From CFX5 sp023384495 (GTDB lineage: Bacteria; Chloroflexota; Anaerolineae; Caldilineales; Caldilineaceae), in the NCBI GenBank assembly GCA_048499455.1, contig JASNZV010000004.1:245543-309542 (forward strand): a DNA stretch of 64,000 bases, given 5' to 3'. How positions within the stretch are numbered: position 1 is the stretch's first letter; each line of letters starts with the position of its first letter. A program made the translations under genes and the position numbers. A model generated the notes under the pieces. That model saw only the letters and a program-made list of their open reading frames with translations, did not search any database and was not told the origin of the DNA. Positions 18,506-29,700 of the stretch are shown here, piece by piece.

Positions 18506-19528
18506 CTAGGGGGGTTGCGCTCGTTTGGGCTGATAAAGCGCCAGGGCCGTCTCCAGCCGCACCACACCGTGACGCCACCATACCCACCCCACGGTCAGCA
18601 GCCAGCCCAAGCCAATCGCGATCATCCCCAGCAAGCCTGCCTCAGGCCCGAAGGCGCCGCCCGTCCACAACAGGGGGCCTTGTTGGCGCGTGGCGAGGAA
18701 CGTTGCGCTGTCAAAGGTGTTGCCGCTAACGGGATAGCCAAACACGTTCCCCTGGAAGAAATTCCACGAAATATGAAGCGCAATCGGGATGGCCAGACTG
18801 CCTGTGAGGACATAGCCCAAACCAAAAAACAGCCCAACAATCATCAGCGCCACGGTGCTGTACCAGGTAGCGTTGGGGTTAAAAATATGAAGCAGGCCAA
18901 AAAGCGATGACGACAAAAGCCAGGCCAACACGATAGCCGTGCGTGGCCCCACCCAGTCGTTGTTGAGCCCTTCGGCCAGATTGCGCAGATGATAGCCACG
19001 CGCCAACAACTCTTCCGTGATCCCTACGACCACAAAAAGTAACAAGGCGCCGAGGATCGCCATCACAAATGAGACGCCAGGCAACGTCACCCGTAGGGCG
19101 CCGGTCACCGCCACCCAGCCGGCCATCCATTCCACCCCAAAGACAAACCCCATGAGTAGCGCCCCAAGCGCCAACCCAAATCCGAAATCGAGCCACCAGG
19201 CCCGGTTGATGCGCAAGCCAAAGCCCGACAAGGGGCGGCGGTCGAGCAGCCGCGCCGCCAACCAGGTGCCGGCCAGGATGACCACCAGGCGCAGGAATAC
19301 CGTCAGCGCATGGGGGGCAATCCCTGCCACCGTAGGGAAAACGCTCATCAGCGGCATGGTCAGCCAATCTCCAACCAGGCGACCCACTGCCGCGGGCGCA
19401 AAAATCCACAACAATGTGTAGATCAGGATGCGCCAGCCGGCGCGCACACGCGCTTCATGCGCATTCCAGAACACCTTCCCCATCGTGGTGTCGCGTACAG
19501 CCCCAATCACGGTGCGGACAACCGGCAT
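18506..19528 (-). CDS. CPBP-family intramembrane metalloprotease (CAAX protease/bacteriocin-processing type)
   Basis: A membrane protein of about 340 residues with roughly eight hydrophobic helices. The C-terminal half has the CPBP (ABI) motifs: the Glu-Glu pair in TEELLARGYHLRN, FGLLH with its His, and HISWN. These give the buried metal site of the family. The frame is open to 19636. ATG 19528 was preferred because GGGGAG lies four bases upstream and the first helix begins soon after; ATG 19483 is another option. Family members cleave membrane substrates or confer bacteriocin immunity. No neighbour indicates a substrate. Confidence 0.85.
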   Translation of the reverse strand: MPVVRTVIGAVRDTTMGKVFWNAHEARVRAGWRILIYTLLWIFAPAAVGRLVGDWLTMPLMSVFPTVAGIAPHALTVFLRLVVILAGTWLAARLLDRRPLSGFGLRINRAWWLDFGFGLALGALLMGFVFGVEWMAGWVAVTGALRVTLPGVSFVMAILGALLLFVVVGITEELLARGYHLRNLAEGLNNDWVGPRTAIVLAWLLSSSLFGLLHIFNPNATWYSTVALMIVGLFFGLGYVLTGSLAIPIALHISWNFFQGNVFGYPVSGNTFDSATFLATRQQGPLLWTGGAFGPEAGLLGMIAIGLGWLLTVGWVWWRHGVVRLETALALYQPKRAQPP

Positions 19529-19632
19529 GATGCTCCCCATTGTTGCACAATTGTTTCTCGCCATTGTACCCGCCAACACGGTACATCCCCAAGTGAGCAC
19601 AGGTGCGTGAACATTGTCAACCGATTGGCTCA

Positions 19633-19687
19633 TCACAGGTGACAGTCACTTTTGAAGTGACTGTCACCTGTGAAGTGACTGTCACCT
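19633..19687. repeat. Perfect 19-bp inverted repeat containing an 18-bp-phased GTGACwGTCAC array
   Basis: TCACAGGTGACAGTCACTT (19633-19651) and its exact complement (19655-19673) flank a 3-base loop. A further copy of the right-hand unit follows. As a result GTGACAGTCAC or GTGACTGTCAC, each nearly palindromic, starts at 19639, 19657 and 19675, exactly 18 bp apart. The array lies between the divergent protease gene (start 19528) and translin homologue (start 19820). It could be an operator array, a transcription barrier or a dispersed repeat. Confidence 0.75.
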
Positions 19688-19819
19688 ATAGAAGTGCCCT
19701 GAGTTTCGGGTGCACCCTGTCTTTACGTTCACCCCTGGGCTGCCGTATAATGCGCCCAGCACCAAGTCCCGTATCTCGTATCTGGCATCACGTATCTCGC
19801 ATCCGCGTAAGGAGCAACT

Positions 19820-20488
19820 GTGCATCAGACCATGCTGACGGCCCAAGTGGAGGCCATCCGTCTGGAATTTACCCAGATCAACGACCTGCGTGACGAAACG
19901 TTGCGCATGAGCCGGGCGCTGATTCGTTCGTGCGCAAACGCCATTCGCTCCATTCACCGCCACGAATGGGCCGAGGCTGAAATCATGTTGGCCGAGGCGC
20001 ACGCCGACGCCGAGAACATGGTCGCGCCGCTGGCCGAGCATCCCATGCTCTATCACGCCGGCTACACACAAGATGCGCTCAAGGAGTTGGTGGAGGCGCA
20101 TGTGCTCTTTGCTGTGGCGCGCTCGACCCCACTGCCCAGCCCGCAGGCGCTTTTCGTCACCGGCGCCACCTATCTGCGCGGGTTAAGCGAAGCGGCCACC
20201 GAAACCCGTCGCTTTGTGCTCGATCTCATGCGCCGTGGTCGAATCGAAGACGCAGAACCCTATCTAGATTTTATGGATGAGGTCTACAGCTTGTTGGTCA
20301 CCATCGACTTTCCCGATTCGATTACCGATGGCCTACGTCGCCAGACTGATGTGCTGCGCGGCGTCGTTGAACGCACGCGAGGCGACCTCACCCTTACCCT
20401 CCGTCAGGAGCAAATGCGTCAGGCGCTAGAACGATTTGAGAACGCCTTGGCCTCGCAAAACACAGAACCTAATGCGAATATCAGTTGA
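19820..20488 (+). CDS. Translin-family protein
   Basis: A 222-residue, almost fully alpha-helical protein that resembles bacterial and archaeal translin homologues. The C-terminal stretch LRRQTDVLRGVVERTRGDLT (about 173-192) is the family's most recognisable segment. The acidic/His-rich middle helices (DADAENMVAPLAEHPMLYHAGYTQDALKEL split over about 55-92) also fit. Eukaryotic translin binds single-stranded DNA and RNA and, with TRAX, cleaves RNA; the bacterial role is unknown. Annotation pipelines sometimes mislabel such proteins as haloacid dehalogenase. The ATG at 19820 is preceded by AAGGAGCAACTGTGC. Two same-strand genes follow closely. Confidence 0.75.
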   Translation: MHQTMLTAQVEAIRLEFTQINDLRDETLRMSRALIRSCANAIRSIHRHEWAEAEIMLAEAHADAENMVAPLAEHPMLYHAGYTQDALKELVEAHVLFAVARSTPLPSPQALFVTGATYLRGLSEAATETRRFVLDLMRRGRIEDAEPYLDFMDEVYSLLVTIDFPDSITDGLRRQTDVLRGVVERTRGDLTLTLRQEQMRQALERFENALASQNTEPNANIS

Positions 20489-20546
20489 TCACAAAATCGA
20501 CTGTTCTGGAACAGTATAAAACGGCGCAACACAGAGATTGTAACGT

Positions 20547-20831
20547 ATGGATGCCGCAATGAAACAGGAACAACCGCTCGTTCGAGCCAGCGAAATTGGC
20601 CTGTGGTCCTTCTGCCAGCGGGCCTGGTGGCTGGCGCAGGTGAAGCAGGTATCCCACGGCAAACCTACCTTGTTGGCGTATGGCCAAGACCGTCACGCGC
20701 GTCATGGTCGAACGCTCAATCGCGCACAGCGTCTTCAGCGGGCCGGCGCACTGCTGCTTGGCGTAGCGCTACTGCTGCTCGTTGTCCTCCTCGCGTTCTG
20801 GCTGATTGCGCTCACTCTACTGGTTGTTTGA
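20547..20831 (+). CDS. Small membrane protein with a Cas4/PD-(D/E)XK-like N-terminus
   Basis: A 94-residue protein. Residues 12-29 (RASEIGLWSFCQRAWWLA) resemble the N-terminal helix and first cysteine of Cas4 and related RecB-type nucleases. YGQDRHARHGR (about 45-55) resembles the following His-containing helix. Where the nuclease core would begin there is instead one hydrophobic helix (about 68-92) and then the stop, so no catalytic Asp/Glu-x-Lys is present. It probably acts as a membrane-tethered binding module, or it is a degenerate remnant. It lies 58 bases after the translin gene and 27 before the next. An ATG four codons in is also possible. Function unknown. Confidence 0.6.
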   Translation: MDAAMKQEQPLVRASEIGLWSFCQRAWWLAQVKQVSHGKPTLLAYGQDRHARHGRTLNRAQRLQRAGALLLGVALLLLVVLLAFWLIALTLLVV

Positions 20832-20858
20832 AATGGGCGCATACGTTAGAATCGTCGC

Positions 20859-22853
20859 ATGAGTGACCTGCACGCGCCAGCCACGGCCACCCCCTCCTCT
20901 CTCATCCAGCAGGCGATTGCCGCCCTCAACCAGGCGAGCGCCGTCACCCTGGCGGATGGTCGGGCGCTGGTCGAAGAGCGCAACGTGTGGCAGCCCGGCT
21001 CCTGGCTCATCCAACGCTGTTGGGAAGCGCTGGCTGACATTGGCGTCGGCGAAGCTGCATTGAATGTCGCCCGCCTGGCCGAAACACGCCATCCCTTGGC
21101 GCCCGTCCAGGCGTTGCATCGGGTAGCCCATCACGTCCATACACACCCGCTGCTACTGCCCTTGCTCGGCGCAGAACTGGCTCGGCTAGAGCAGGGCCTT
21201 TTTGCCCCCCATCACTCCTCACGTCTCTCATTGGGCGGCCCGGCAACAAGCAACCCCACCCCGGGTGCGATAGAACCACCCGCCGAACGGCTCTTGCTTG
21301 TGGCCGCCACGGCCGCGCTGGTCGAGAATCTACCGCTGGCCTGCGCCTGTCTGGAACGGCTTGACCAGACGCCGGGCGCCTGGGCGCGCATCGTCGCCCG
21401 GTCGGAATCGCGCACGTGGTTGGCCGAGGCCGTTGCCCATATGGGCGTTCACCCCCTGACGCTTGCCCTGGTGACGGGCGCGATTCGCCGCTTCGACGAT
21501 GCCGGCGCCCAATTTCTCTTTGAGACAGCCGCCATTGTCGCAGGCCGGGGTGACGCCGCGCCGCGCCGCAGTCGCCGGTTGTTGTTGCGCTGTGTGGAAA
21601 CATTTCAGTACGCCACATTGACCACCCTGCTCAGCCGCCGCCTGGCCGCCACCACATTGGGGCGCGCCGGCAAGGTCGACGAAGTGCTCACACAGCTCAA
21701 CTACATTGCCAACGTGCAGGATGCTCGTCGTGAGGCAGGCCTGTCGGCTCAACGCGACGACGCCCAGTTGCTGCGCCAGGTCAAGCGACCGGCCGCCAAC
21801 ACCGACGTCGATTTCCAGGTCTACACGTTACAACAGGTGGCGGCGGCGGCCCCCCTACGCGATTTGCCGCGCGAAAAGCGCATTGCCCTCGCCGATCAAT
21901 TGGCTTTTTTGGGCGTGCGCAGTGATGGGTGGACGGCCGCCGGCGCGGCCACGACCTTGATCGAACTCGGCGCGCTCAAGTATGCGGTGGAGGTGGTTGA
22001 GCACATTGCCGCCAACGACCCTACGCGCGCCGAGGGGATGCTCTCATTGGTGCGCGGGTTGCTGGCGGTCAATGAGCCGATGATGGCGGCAGAGCAAGCA
22101 CAACGGGCGCTTGCCTGGGCGCGCGCCAAACCCGATCGCAACCCAGCGCGCGCTGTAATCTGGGGGCTGGCCGAAATCTACCTCGAACAAGGGGAGCCTG
22201 AGCAAGCGCTACGGTGGTTGGCGGAGTGGCGCGAACCAACCGGCTGGCGTCAGCGGATCGCCACGCTCTGGCGTAAGCCGTTGGATGATGACGCATTGCG
22301 CCTCCAGAGCCTGCGCCTACGCGGGCTTCTGCAACTAGCGGGTGAACACGCCGCGCCCGATACGACGCGCACTCGCGAAGTCCAACAGGGTGTTGAGCGA
22401 TTGCGCACGTGGGCGCCCCAACTGCTAGAGGGTGAAGCGCTCGTCAACTTTTTGCTCGATGGGCTCTTGCAACCCTTGCTCGCCGCTGGATGGTCAACCC
22501 TCGTCAAGTCACTCTTGCCCGACCTGGTTCAAGCACTGGCCGCCACCAGCGGCAACAAACACACGATGCAGGTCACCACCGTTGCTTCGCTATTGGCGCA
22601 CCAGTTGCGGCTGGCTGGCCATGTCAGCCCCCGACAGACGGCTGAGACCAACGGCTCGTCAGACCATGATTGGGCGATCACCGCGACGGCCTTCCTGGCT
22701 GACCTCTGGCAACACGACGCCCAGCGCGGCCCCTGGCAGCTTGTCCACAGCCTGGAGGGGAGCATCCCGCTGTTGCTTGCGCTGGAAGGGCCTGATGCGT
22801 TGGTCGCCCTGGCGCGGGCCGCCACACGCCATTCCAGCCTATGGCGACACTGA
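20859..22853 (+). CDS. Alpha-solenoid (TPR-like) protein of unknown function
   Basis: A 664-residue soluble protein with no signal peptide or membrane segment. It is built of Ala/Leu-rich helix pairs throughout. TPR-like units are visible in the second half, for example the segments around EIYLEQGEPEQALRWLAEW near 445 and VRGLLAVNEPMMAAEQAQRALAWA near 400. No catalytic motif was recognised. It starts 27 bases after the small Cas4-like protein gene and runs in the same direction as the translin gene, so the three may form one operon. It is most likely a scaffold or interaction protein; the real family is not recognised. Confidence 0.7.
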   Translation: MSDLHAPATATPSSLIQQAIAALNQASAVTLADGRALVEERNVWQPGSWLIQRCWEALADIGVGEAALNVARLAETRHPLAPVQALHRVAHHVHTHPLLLPLLGAELARLEQGLFAPHHSSRLSLGGPATSNPTPGAIEPPAERLLLVAATAALVENLPLACACLERLDQTPGAWARIVARSESRTWLAEAVAHMGVHPLTLALVTGAIRRFDDAGAQFLFETAAIVAGRGDAAPRRSRRLLLRCVETFQYATLTTLLSRRLAATTLGRAGKVDEVLTQLNYIANVQDARREAGLSAQRDDAQLLRQVKRPAANTDVDFQVYTLQQVAAAAPLRDLPREKRIALADQLAFLGVRSDGWTAAGAATTLIELGALKYAVEVVEHIAANDPTRAEGMLSLVRGLLAVNEPMMAAEQAQRALAWARAKPDRNPARAVIWGLAEIYLEQGEPEQALRWLAEWREPTGWRQRIATLWRKPLDDDALRLQSLRLRGLLQLAGEHAAPDTTRTREVQQGVERLRTWAPQLLEGEALVNFLLDGLLQPLLAAGWSTLVKSLLPDLVQALAATSGNKHTMQVTTVASLLAHQLRLAGHVSPRQTAETNGSSDHDWAITATAFLADLWQHDAQRGPWQLVHSLEGSIPLLLALEGPDALVALARAATRHSSLWRH

Positions 22854-22939
22854 ACCTGTCTGCGCGTCCTCAGGCAACATGCGCCATGTTTCACAATCGA
22901 CAGCCGTTTAATCATCACCACAACCCGAAGGAGCATCTC

Positions 22940-23269
22940 ATGCCATTACAGCGCTTTGGCTCGGTCATTAAGGTCAAACCTGAAAAATTGGAGGAGTACA
23001 AACGGCTTCACGCCGCACCATGGCCCGAAATTCTGGCGACCATCACCGCGTGCAATATTCGCAATTACTCCATCTATTACAAAGACGGCTTTCTGTTTAG
23101 CTACTTTGAATATGTGGGCGACGACTTCGCCGCCGACGCAGCCAAAATGGCTGCTGATCCCAAAACCCAAGAGTGGTGGACCCACACCGATCCCTGTCAG
23201 GAGCCGCTGGAAAGCCGCGCCCCCGGCGAATGGTGGGCCAAAATGGAGGAAGTCTTCCACCATGACTGA
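22940..23269 (+). CDS. rhaM: L-rhamnose mutarotase
   Basis: A 109-residue protein of the RhaM/DUF718 family. It interconverts the alpha and beta anomers of L-rhamnose in the cytoplasm. Family marks are KPEKLEEYKRLHAAPWPEI (about 13-31, with the catalytic His), the NYSIYYKDGFLFSYFEY beta strands, and the WW pair in QEWWTHTDPCQ near 77. ATG 22940 was chosen because GAAGGAG lies eight bases upstream; the open frame back to 22841 overlaps the previous gene. No rhamnose kinase or isomerase is adjacent. The sugar-catabolism block at 31403-38733 is the nearest possible partner. Confidence 0.9.
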   Translation: MPLQRFGSVIKVKPEKLEEYKRLHAAPWPEILATITACNIRNYSIYYKDGFLFSYFEYVGDDFAADAAKMAADPKTQEWWTHTDPCQEPLESRAPGEWWAKMEEVFHHD

Positions 23270-23773
23270 ACCCACGTTCAATTGAGTTTGTCAATTGAGC
23301 ATCATCGTATAGTCAACCCCTCCCCAGCCTGCGCCCAAAGGCGTGGACAAGGAGGGGTTACGACCTTCGAAAGCGGTGTCTCCAACAAATGAAGTTCACC
23401 CCGCAATCGCAATGATCGATTACGATTGGTTAACAAGAGACGCAGTGCACATGGCCGACTTCGGCGGCCATGTCGTAATCTTGATGCGCTCCCCTCAATC
23501 GACACGCTAACCCTCCCAATAAACGATTTGATACCTTCTACACTGGCGGCGCCGCGCATGTTCATCGCCCGATGAGCCTATCGTATTATGATCCGCACAT
23601 GCGTTCCATCAAATTGCGCGCTCGCGCCCTACAGCATATGTCGCAATCTGCCCACCTGAAGGTGCTATTGAGTCGCCTCCCTACCTTGCCTAAGATTGGC
23701 CCCACACCAATCAACCACCACTGCTCCTACCAATGGCCATCGCATGGGGCATGGGCAGAGAGGAGGCAAAACC
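23270..23773. other. 504-base gap upstream of the lamin-tail protein
   Basis: No gene was recognised. The hairpin at 23315-23359 is the only clear structure. The strong AGGAGG ribosome site of the next gene lies at its right end (23761-23766). A promoter for the large downstream gene is expected here but was not identified with confidence. Confidence 0.4.
23315..23359. repeat. Hairpin downstream of rhaM
   Basis: AACCCCTCC (23315-23323) pairs perfectly with GGAGGGGTT (23351-23359), and a smaller GC-rich stem (GCGCC/GGCG) lies inside. It is 45 bases past the rhaM stop and has no following T-run, so it could be a transcription-end structure or a repeat. Confidence 0.45.
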
Positions 23774-26700
23774 GTGAACTGTTCTCATCCGTACAGCAAC
23801 ATGACGCCCAAACGCGCCGCAATTGGGGTGATCCTTTTGGCTGCAATCGCGCTCGCTACCTTTGGGCCAGGCCGGGCGGGTGGCCAGCCGTTGCGCATCA
23901 GCCAAATCTACGGGGGCGGCGGCAATAGCAGCGCGCCCCTACGCTCGGACTTTGTCGAGCTTTTCAACGCGGGGCCAGACGCGATCTATCTGGGCGGGTG
24001 GTCGGTGCAATATGCGTCAGCCGGTGGCGGATTCTCGCAGGTGACACCACTCGGCGATGTGACCATCGCAGGCTATAGCTATCTGCTCATCCGTCAGGCC
24101 GAGGGTGAAAACAGCAGCGACGAAGGAACGCCGCTCGAATTCCCAGATGTAGTCGGCAGCATCAACCTGAGCGCCGCCGACGGCAAGGTGGCGCTGGTGG
24201 CAAGTGAGGCGCCGATTGGCGGTATCGGTGACCCGGCCGTTGTCGATTTTGTCGGCTACGGGGGGGCCAACGAGGCCGAAGGCGATGCGCCTACGGCCAA
24301 ACTGAAGAACGACCGCGCCGCCCTGCGCCATGACGGCGGCTGCCTTGATGCCGACCACAACAACGGGGACTTTGCGATTGCGGCTCCCGCGCCGCGCAAT
24401 CGCGGCTCGGCGCCCAATCCCTGCGCCGAGCCGCCTACCGAGACACCCACCGACATCCCAACTGAAACGCCCACAGAAACACCAACCGAAAGCCCGACTG
24501 AAACGCCCACTGAGACCCCAACAGAGACGGCCACCGAAACACCGACCGAGGCGCCCACTGCAATCCCAACACCGACTGAAACGCCCACTGAGACCCCAAC
24601 AGAGACGGCGACGAAAACACCGACTGAAACGCCAACCGCGCCCCCCACTGAGACACCGACGGAGGTCCCGACGGAAACCCCAACCGAGACGACAATGGTT
24701 GTTCCCACCGAAGCGCCCAGCGCCACCCCAGGACCGACGGACACCCCACTTCCGTTGCCAACCGAGACGCCGTCCCCACCGCCGACAGAGACACCCTTGC
24801 CTGAACCTGGGTCTACCGACACTCCAACCGCGACGCTGGTTGCGCCGGCCACTGCATCGCCAACACCGACGCCAACCGAAATCTGGGAGCCCACCGAGCC
24901 GGAAGAATCGTCGACACCCACAACAACGCCTTGGACGCCGGACACGCCGACGCCAACCTTCACACTATGGCCCACCGAGCCACCAACCGCCACACCCACC
25001 ACAACAGAGACAGCGACTCCCCAACCCGGCGCACCGCCGCGGCTGCTCATTACTGAGTTCATGGCGGACCCGGCTGTCGTCAGCGACACCAACGGTGAAT
25101 GGTTTGAACTCTACAACGCCAGCAGTGAGCCGGTCAATCTGCGCAACTGGGTCATTGCCGATCTGGGAGGCGAGCGGCATGTGATCAATAGCGACCTGAT
25201 TGTGCTTCCCGGCGCATATGTGATATTGGCTCGTAATGGCAACAGCGCAGCCAACGGCAACATCTTCGCTCACTATGTCTATACCGGCATCAACCTGGGC
25301 AACAGCGCCGATGCCATCTTGTTACTGGCGCCCGACAACCGCGAGGTGGATCGAGTCACGTGGGGCAGCGGCGCCGGCGTAACCATCACATCCGGCGTCA
25401 GCAACGAACGCGCCCATCTGGGTGATCCAGCCGCGTGGGTCAAGGCCTACACCTACTGGCCCGGCTCAGCCGGCGACCTCGGCACGCCCGGCGAGCCCTA
25501 TGTTCCACCGCCGGCCACCCCTACCCCAACCGAAACAGCCACACCTAGTGTCCCCCCAACGCCCACCCCAACGGCGGCGCCCACCGTAGCGCCATCCCCG
25601 ACACCGTACACTGGGCCGCCCCCTCCCCTGCTGATTAGCGAGTTTATGGCCGACCCCAAAGCGGTCGGCGATAACGTGGGTGAGTGGTTCGAGCTACACA
25701 ACCCAACCGGTGCGCCCGTCAACCTACGCGGCTGGGTGCTTGCCGACCACGGCGGCGACCGACACACCATCAGCGCCGATGTCATCATCCCGGCAGGAGG
25801 CTACACCGTGCTTGCCCGTCATCCCGATCAGGCCGTTAACGGTGGGGTAACGGTTGATTATACCTACACCGGGATTTCGCTGGGGAACAACGTGGATAGC
25901 ATCCGTCTGCTTGCGCCTGACAGTTCGCCAGTGGACGAAGTCGCTTGGGGTCCTGACACAGGGCTTGCCATCGTGGCTGGGGTCAGCTATGAACGCGTGA
26001 GAATGGAATCTTCGTCAGGGTGGGCATTGGCCTGGTCATCCTGGCCAGGCTCCGCCGGTGATCTGGGCACGCCAGGCAGCGCCCGCCGCCCTCAACCCGA
26101 ACCCACACCTACACAGGTCGTCACCGGCGTCCCATCGCCGACGCCAACCCTCTCATCGACGCCATTGACTGGCCCTCCACCGCGTCTGCTGATCACTGAG
26201 TTCCTGGCTGACCCCAAAGCAGTGAGCGACACCAATGGCGAATGGATCGAGCTCTTCAATGCCTCGACCACCACCGTCAATTTGCGCGGATGGGTGTTGG
26301 GGGACGATGGCAATGAGCGCCATACCATTGCCGATGATCTCGTCATCGAGCCTGGCGGCTATGTGGTGCTGGCCCGCAACAATGATGCGGTCGCCAACGG
26401 CGGCGTCACCGCCCATTACGCCTATAGCGGCATCAACCTTGCCAACAGCGAAGACGCCATTCGCCTGCTCGCGCCTGACGGGACGCTGGTCGACCGCGTG
26501 GCGTGGGGTGGCGACAGTGCGCTCGACGTTGCCGCCGGGGCCAGCTACGAGCGCATCCATTTCGGAGACCCGCCAGACTGGACCCTCGCGCTTAGTCCCT
26601 GGCCAGGTTCTGCGGGCGACCACGGCTCACCCGGCTCGCCCTATGTGCTGCCGCCTTCACCCACCCCCACCAGCGGTGCGACGCCCACAGCCACGCCTAC

Positions 26701-29700
26701 GCCCATGAGTGGGCCGCCCCCGCACATCTTGATCAGCGAGTTTCTTGCTGACCCCAAAGCCGTGGATGATCGCGACGGCGAATGGATTGAACTCTTCAAT
26801 GCCGGCAGCGAACCGGTCAACCTCCGTGGGTGGACGATCACAGACCTGGGCAACGAACGCCACACCGTTGACGCCGACCTGATCATCCCCCCAGGTCTCT
26901 TTGTGGTTCTCGCGCGTAATGGCGATTTCACTGTCAACGGAGGTGTGCTCGCCCATTATGTCTATCGCGGCATCGGGCTCGGCAACACGGCGGACGCCAT
27001 CCTGTTGCTGGCTCCCAACGGTAGCGAGGTCGATCAAGTGCGCTGGGGCGGTGAAACCGGGCGGAAGATCGCGCCAGGCATCAGTTGGGAGCGCACCACT
27101 TGGGATGAGGATGGAAACTGGCAACCAGCCCAACACAGTTGGCCCGCCTCTGCCGGCGACTGGGGCAGCCCCGGCGGCAACCCGACGAACCCCCCGTCCG
27201 CACCAACGCCAATTGAAGGCGGCCCCACAACTACACCGACGCCGCCTTCGACTCTCACGGCGCGCATCTTCATTAGCGAATTCATGGCTGATCCCAGAGC
27301 GGTCAATGACGGCGAGGGCGAATGGATCGAATTGCACAACGCCGGTGATGAAACGGTCAATCTGCGCGGCTGGGTGCTGATCGATCTGGGCAGCGACCGC
27401 CATACCATCAGCCAAGACCTGCTGATTCCAGCCGGTGGCTATGTTGTGCTGGCCCGCAACGACGACCCGACCACCAACGGCGGCGTATTTGTCGATTATG
27501 TCTACCGCAGCATGACGCTCTCGAATGGCGACGATGCTATCCTCCTGCTGACGCCCGACGAGCGCGAGGTCGACCGCGTCGCCTGGGGTGGAGAAAGCGG
27601 ACTCAAAGTCAAGGCGGGCGTGAGCCTGGAGCGCGGCAACTTTGAAGGCCCGCCAAACTGGCAACCGGCGACGATGCCCTGGCCCGACTCAGCCGGCGAC
27701 CTAGGCACGCCGGGCCAACCCTATGGTGGCGATGGAACCGCGCCCATTCCTGGCGTCACCGCGACCCCAACGCCTGGGCCGTGGCCGCTTGCCGAAGCGC
27801 GCGACGCGCTTGCCATCGACGAAGTCTTTTATTTTGGCAGCGATGAGGAGTTTATTGCCTTGATCAACTTGGGCGCCACGGCAACGGATCTGGCCGGGTG
27901 GATCGTGGGCGACGCCCAAGTTGCAGGCAGCGGAGAGGGCATGTATGCCTTGCCTGCCGGTCACATACTGGAGCCTGGCGCCATTTTCGTATTGGCGCGC
28001 AATGGCGCGGCCTTCCGCAACCGATGGGGAAGAGCGCCCCATGCCGAAACCGAAAACAGTGATCCTACCATCCTTTCCCTAGAACGCCGCCGCGACCTGG
28101 CAACCGGCGCGCTGGTGCTCAATGACACCGGCGATGAGGTCGTGTTGCTAAATCCGGCGCTTGAGCTGGTGGACGCCGTTGCCTTTGCCAAGGGAGACTA
28201 TGAAAGCCTCGGCCTCACCGGTCTGTTACAGTCACCCAAAGGATATTCACTCCACCGTGTGCCCGATGCGCGCTTCCCTGAGATTACGGATGTGCGCCAC
28301 CGCTTCCTCTTTGCGCCGCCGCGGCCCTTTGAGGCGCGCGGGCTGCCGCTCGCGCAGATTCGCGAACCGGCCACGCTTGACGACGGATTTGTCGCCGTTT
28401 GGGGTTCACTGGGCGCCCAGAGCAATTTCTCGACCGGGCTTACCGCGCCACCCCACTACCTGCTGGCCGCCGCCGCAGCAGCGGGGCTAGACTTCATTGC
28501 CATTGCCGATGGCGGACCGACTACGCCCTGGCAATCCATTGGCTCCGTACTGCACCTTCCTGCCTGGCACTGGCAGGGGGGTCGTGACGAACGGGCCGTG
28601 GTCTATAGCGCGACGGATGAGTCGCTAAGCAACCGGGATGCGCTGCTCGCCTATCTGGCCGACACGGGCGCGTTGGCCCAGTGGCAAGGCAAGACGGCGC
28701 TGCCCGGCGACGAGTTATCGGCCATCGCAGCCGACAGCATCGAGCCGCCGGGCAATCTGGCGAATCTCTACAAACTCTGGGCTGCGGCAGAGCAGTCATT
28801 GCTGCCTGCCGGCAACAGCAATCCGCCATTGCCCGGCGCCGCCGACCCCAAACCACGATACACAGGGCTGGCCGTTTCTAGCCCTGATATAGGGGGCCTG
28901 CTTGATGCGCTGGCGGCTCGGCGCGGTTGGCTTACCAGCGCACCCGGAATCTGGCTAACGCTACAGGCTGAGTCAGACGGCGAGTTAGTCTGGATGGGCT
29001 CGCCCCTACCGTCAAACAACGCAGTCACATTTCATATCCACTATGGCGACCGCAGCGACCATGTTGCTGGGTTAGCGCTCTGGCAAGACAACCGGCCGAT
29101 TCACCAACTCGACCTTCCTCCGGTTGATGGACGCTGGGCGGTGACAGCGCCGGCTGCGCCGGGCAGCTTCTATTTTGTGGTGGCGACGCAGCGTAATGGC
29201 GACTTCGCCGTCACGGCGCCTATCTATGTGCCGCCAGCCACCGATGGCGTGGTGTTGATCAATGAGGTGTTGCCCGCGCCGGCGGAAGATCACAATGGGG
29301 ACGGCAATATTGATGGCGAGGATGAGTATATCGAACTATACAACCCCGGCTCACAGCCGGTGGCGCTTGCCGGCTGGCAGTTGAGCGACAATACAGGCGA
29401 CGCCACACCGTCCCGGCGATTCACCTTCGGCGCGGGCCGAATTCTCAATGGCGGGGAGCGATTGCTGCTCTGGCGCAAAGAGACGCGCATCAATCTCAAT
29501 GTGGAAAACGACTTCGTGCGACTGCTGCGCCCTGATGGGAGTGAAGCTGATCGGATCGACTGGCTGGAGAAGCCAGCGCGCGCACGGTCTATCAGCCGTT
29601 ACCCCGATGGCCGCGTCTGGCTCTACGACGCGGCCGCGACGCCAGGGCGAGCCAATGCCCGCGGCGACAGCGTCCAAACGGATGCTTTTGCGCAGGCAAC

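Noticed and set aside
20547..20831. A genuine Cas4 nuclease, which would imply a CRISPR locus
   Set aside because: Only the N-terminal helix pattern is present; the catalytic core and the C-terminal cysteines are absent, and no array or other cas gene is in the window.
24256..25092. Minus-strand reading frame rich in Val, Gly and Ser repeats
   Set aside because: It is the complement of the Thr/Pro/Glu linker of the lamin-tail protein; it has no start signal, and the plus-strand gene continues through it.
26657..27664. 335-codon minus-strand open frame
   Set aside because: It is antisense to repeated lamin-tail domains and has no family resemblance.
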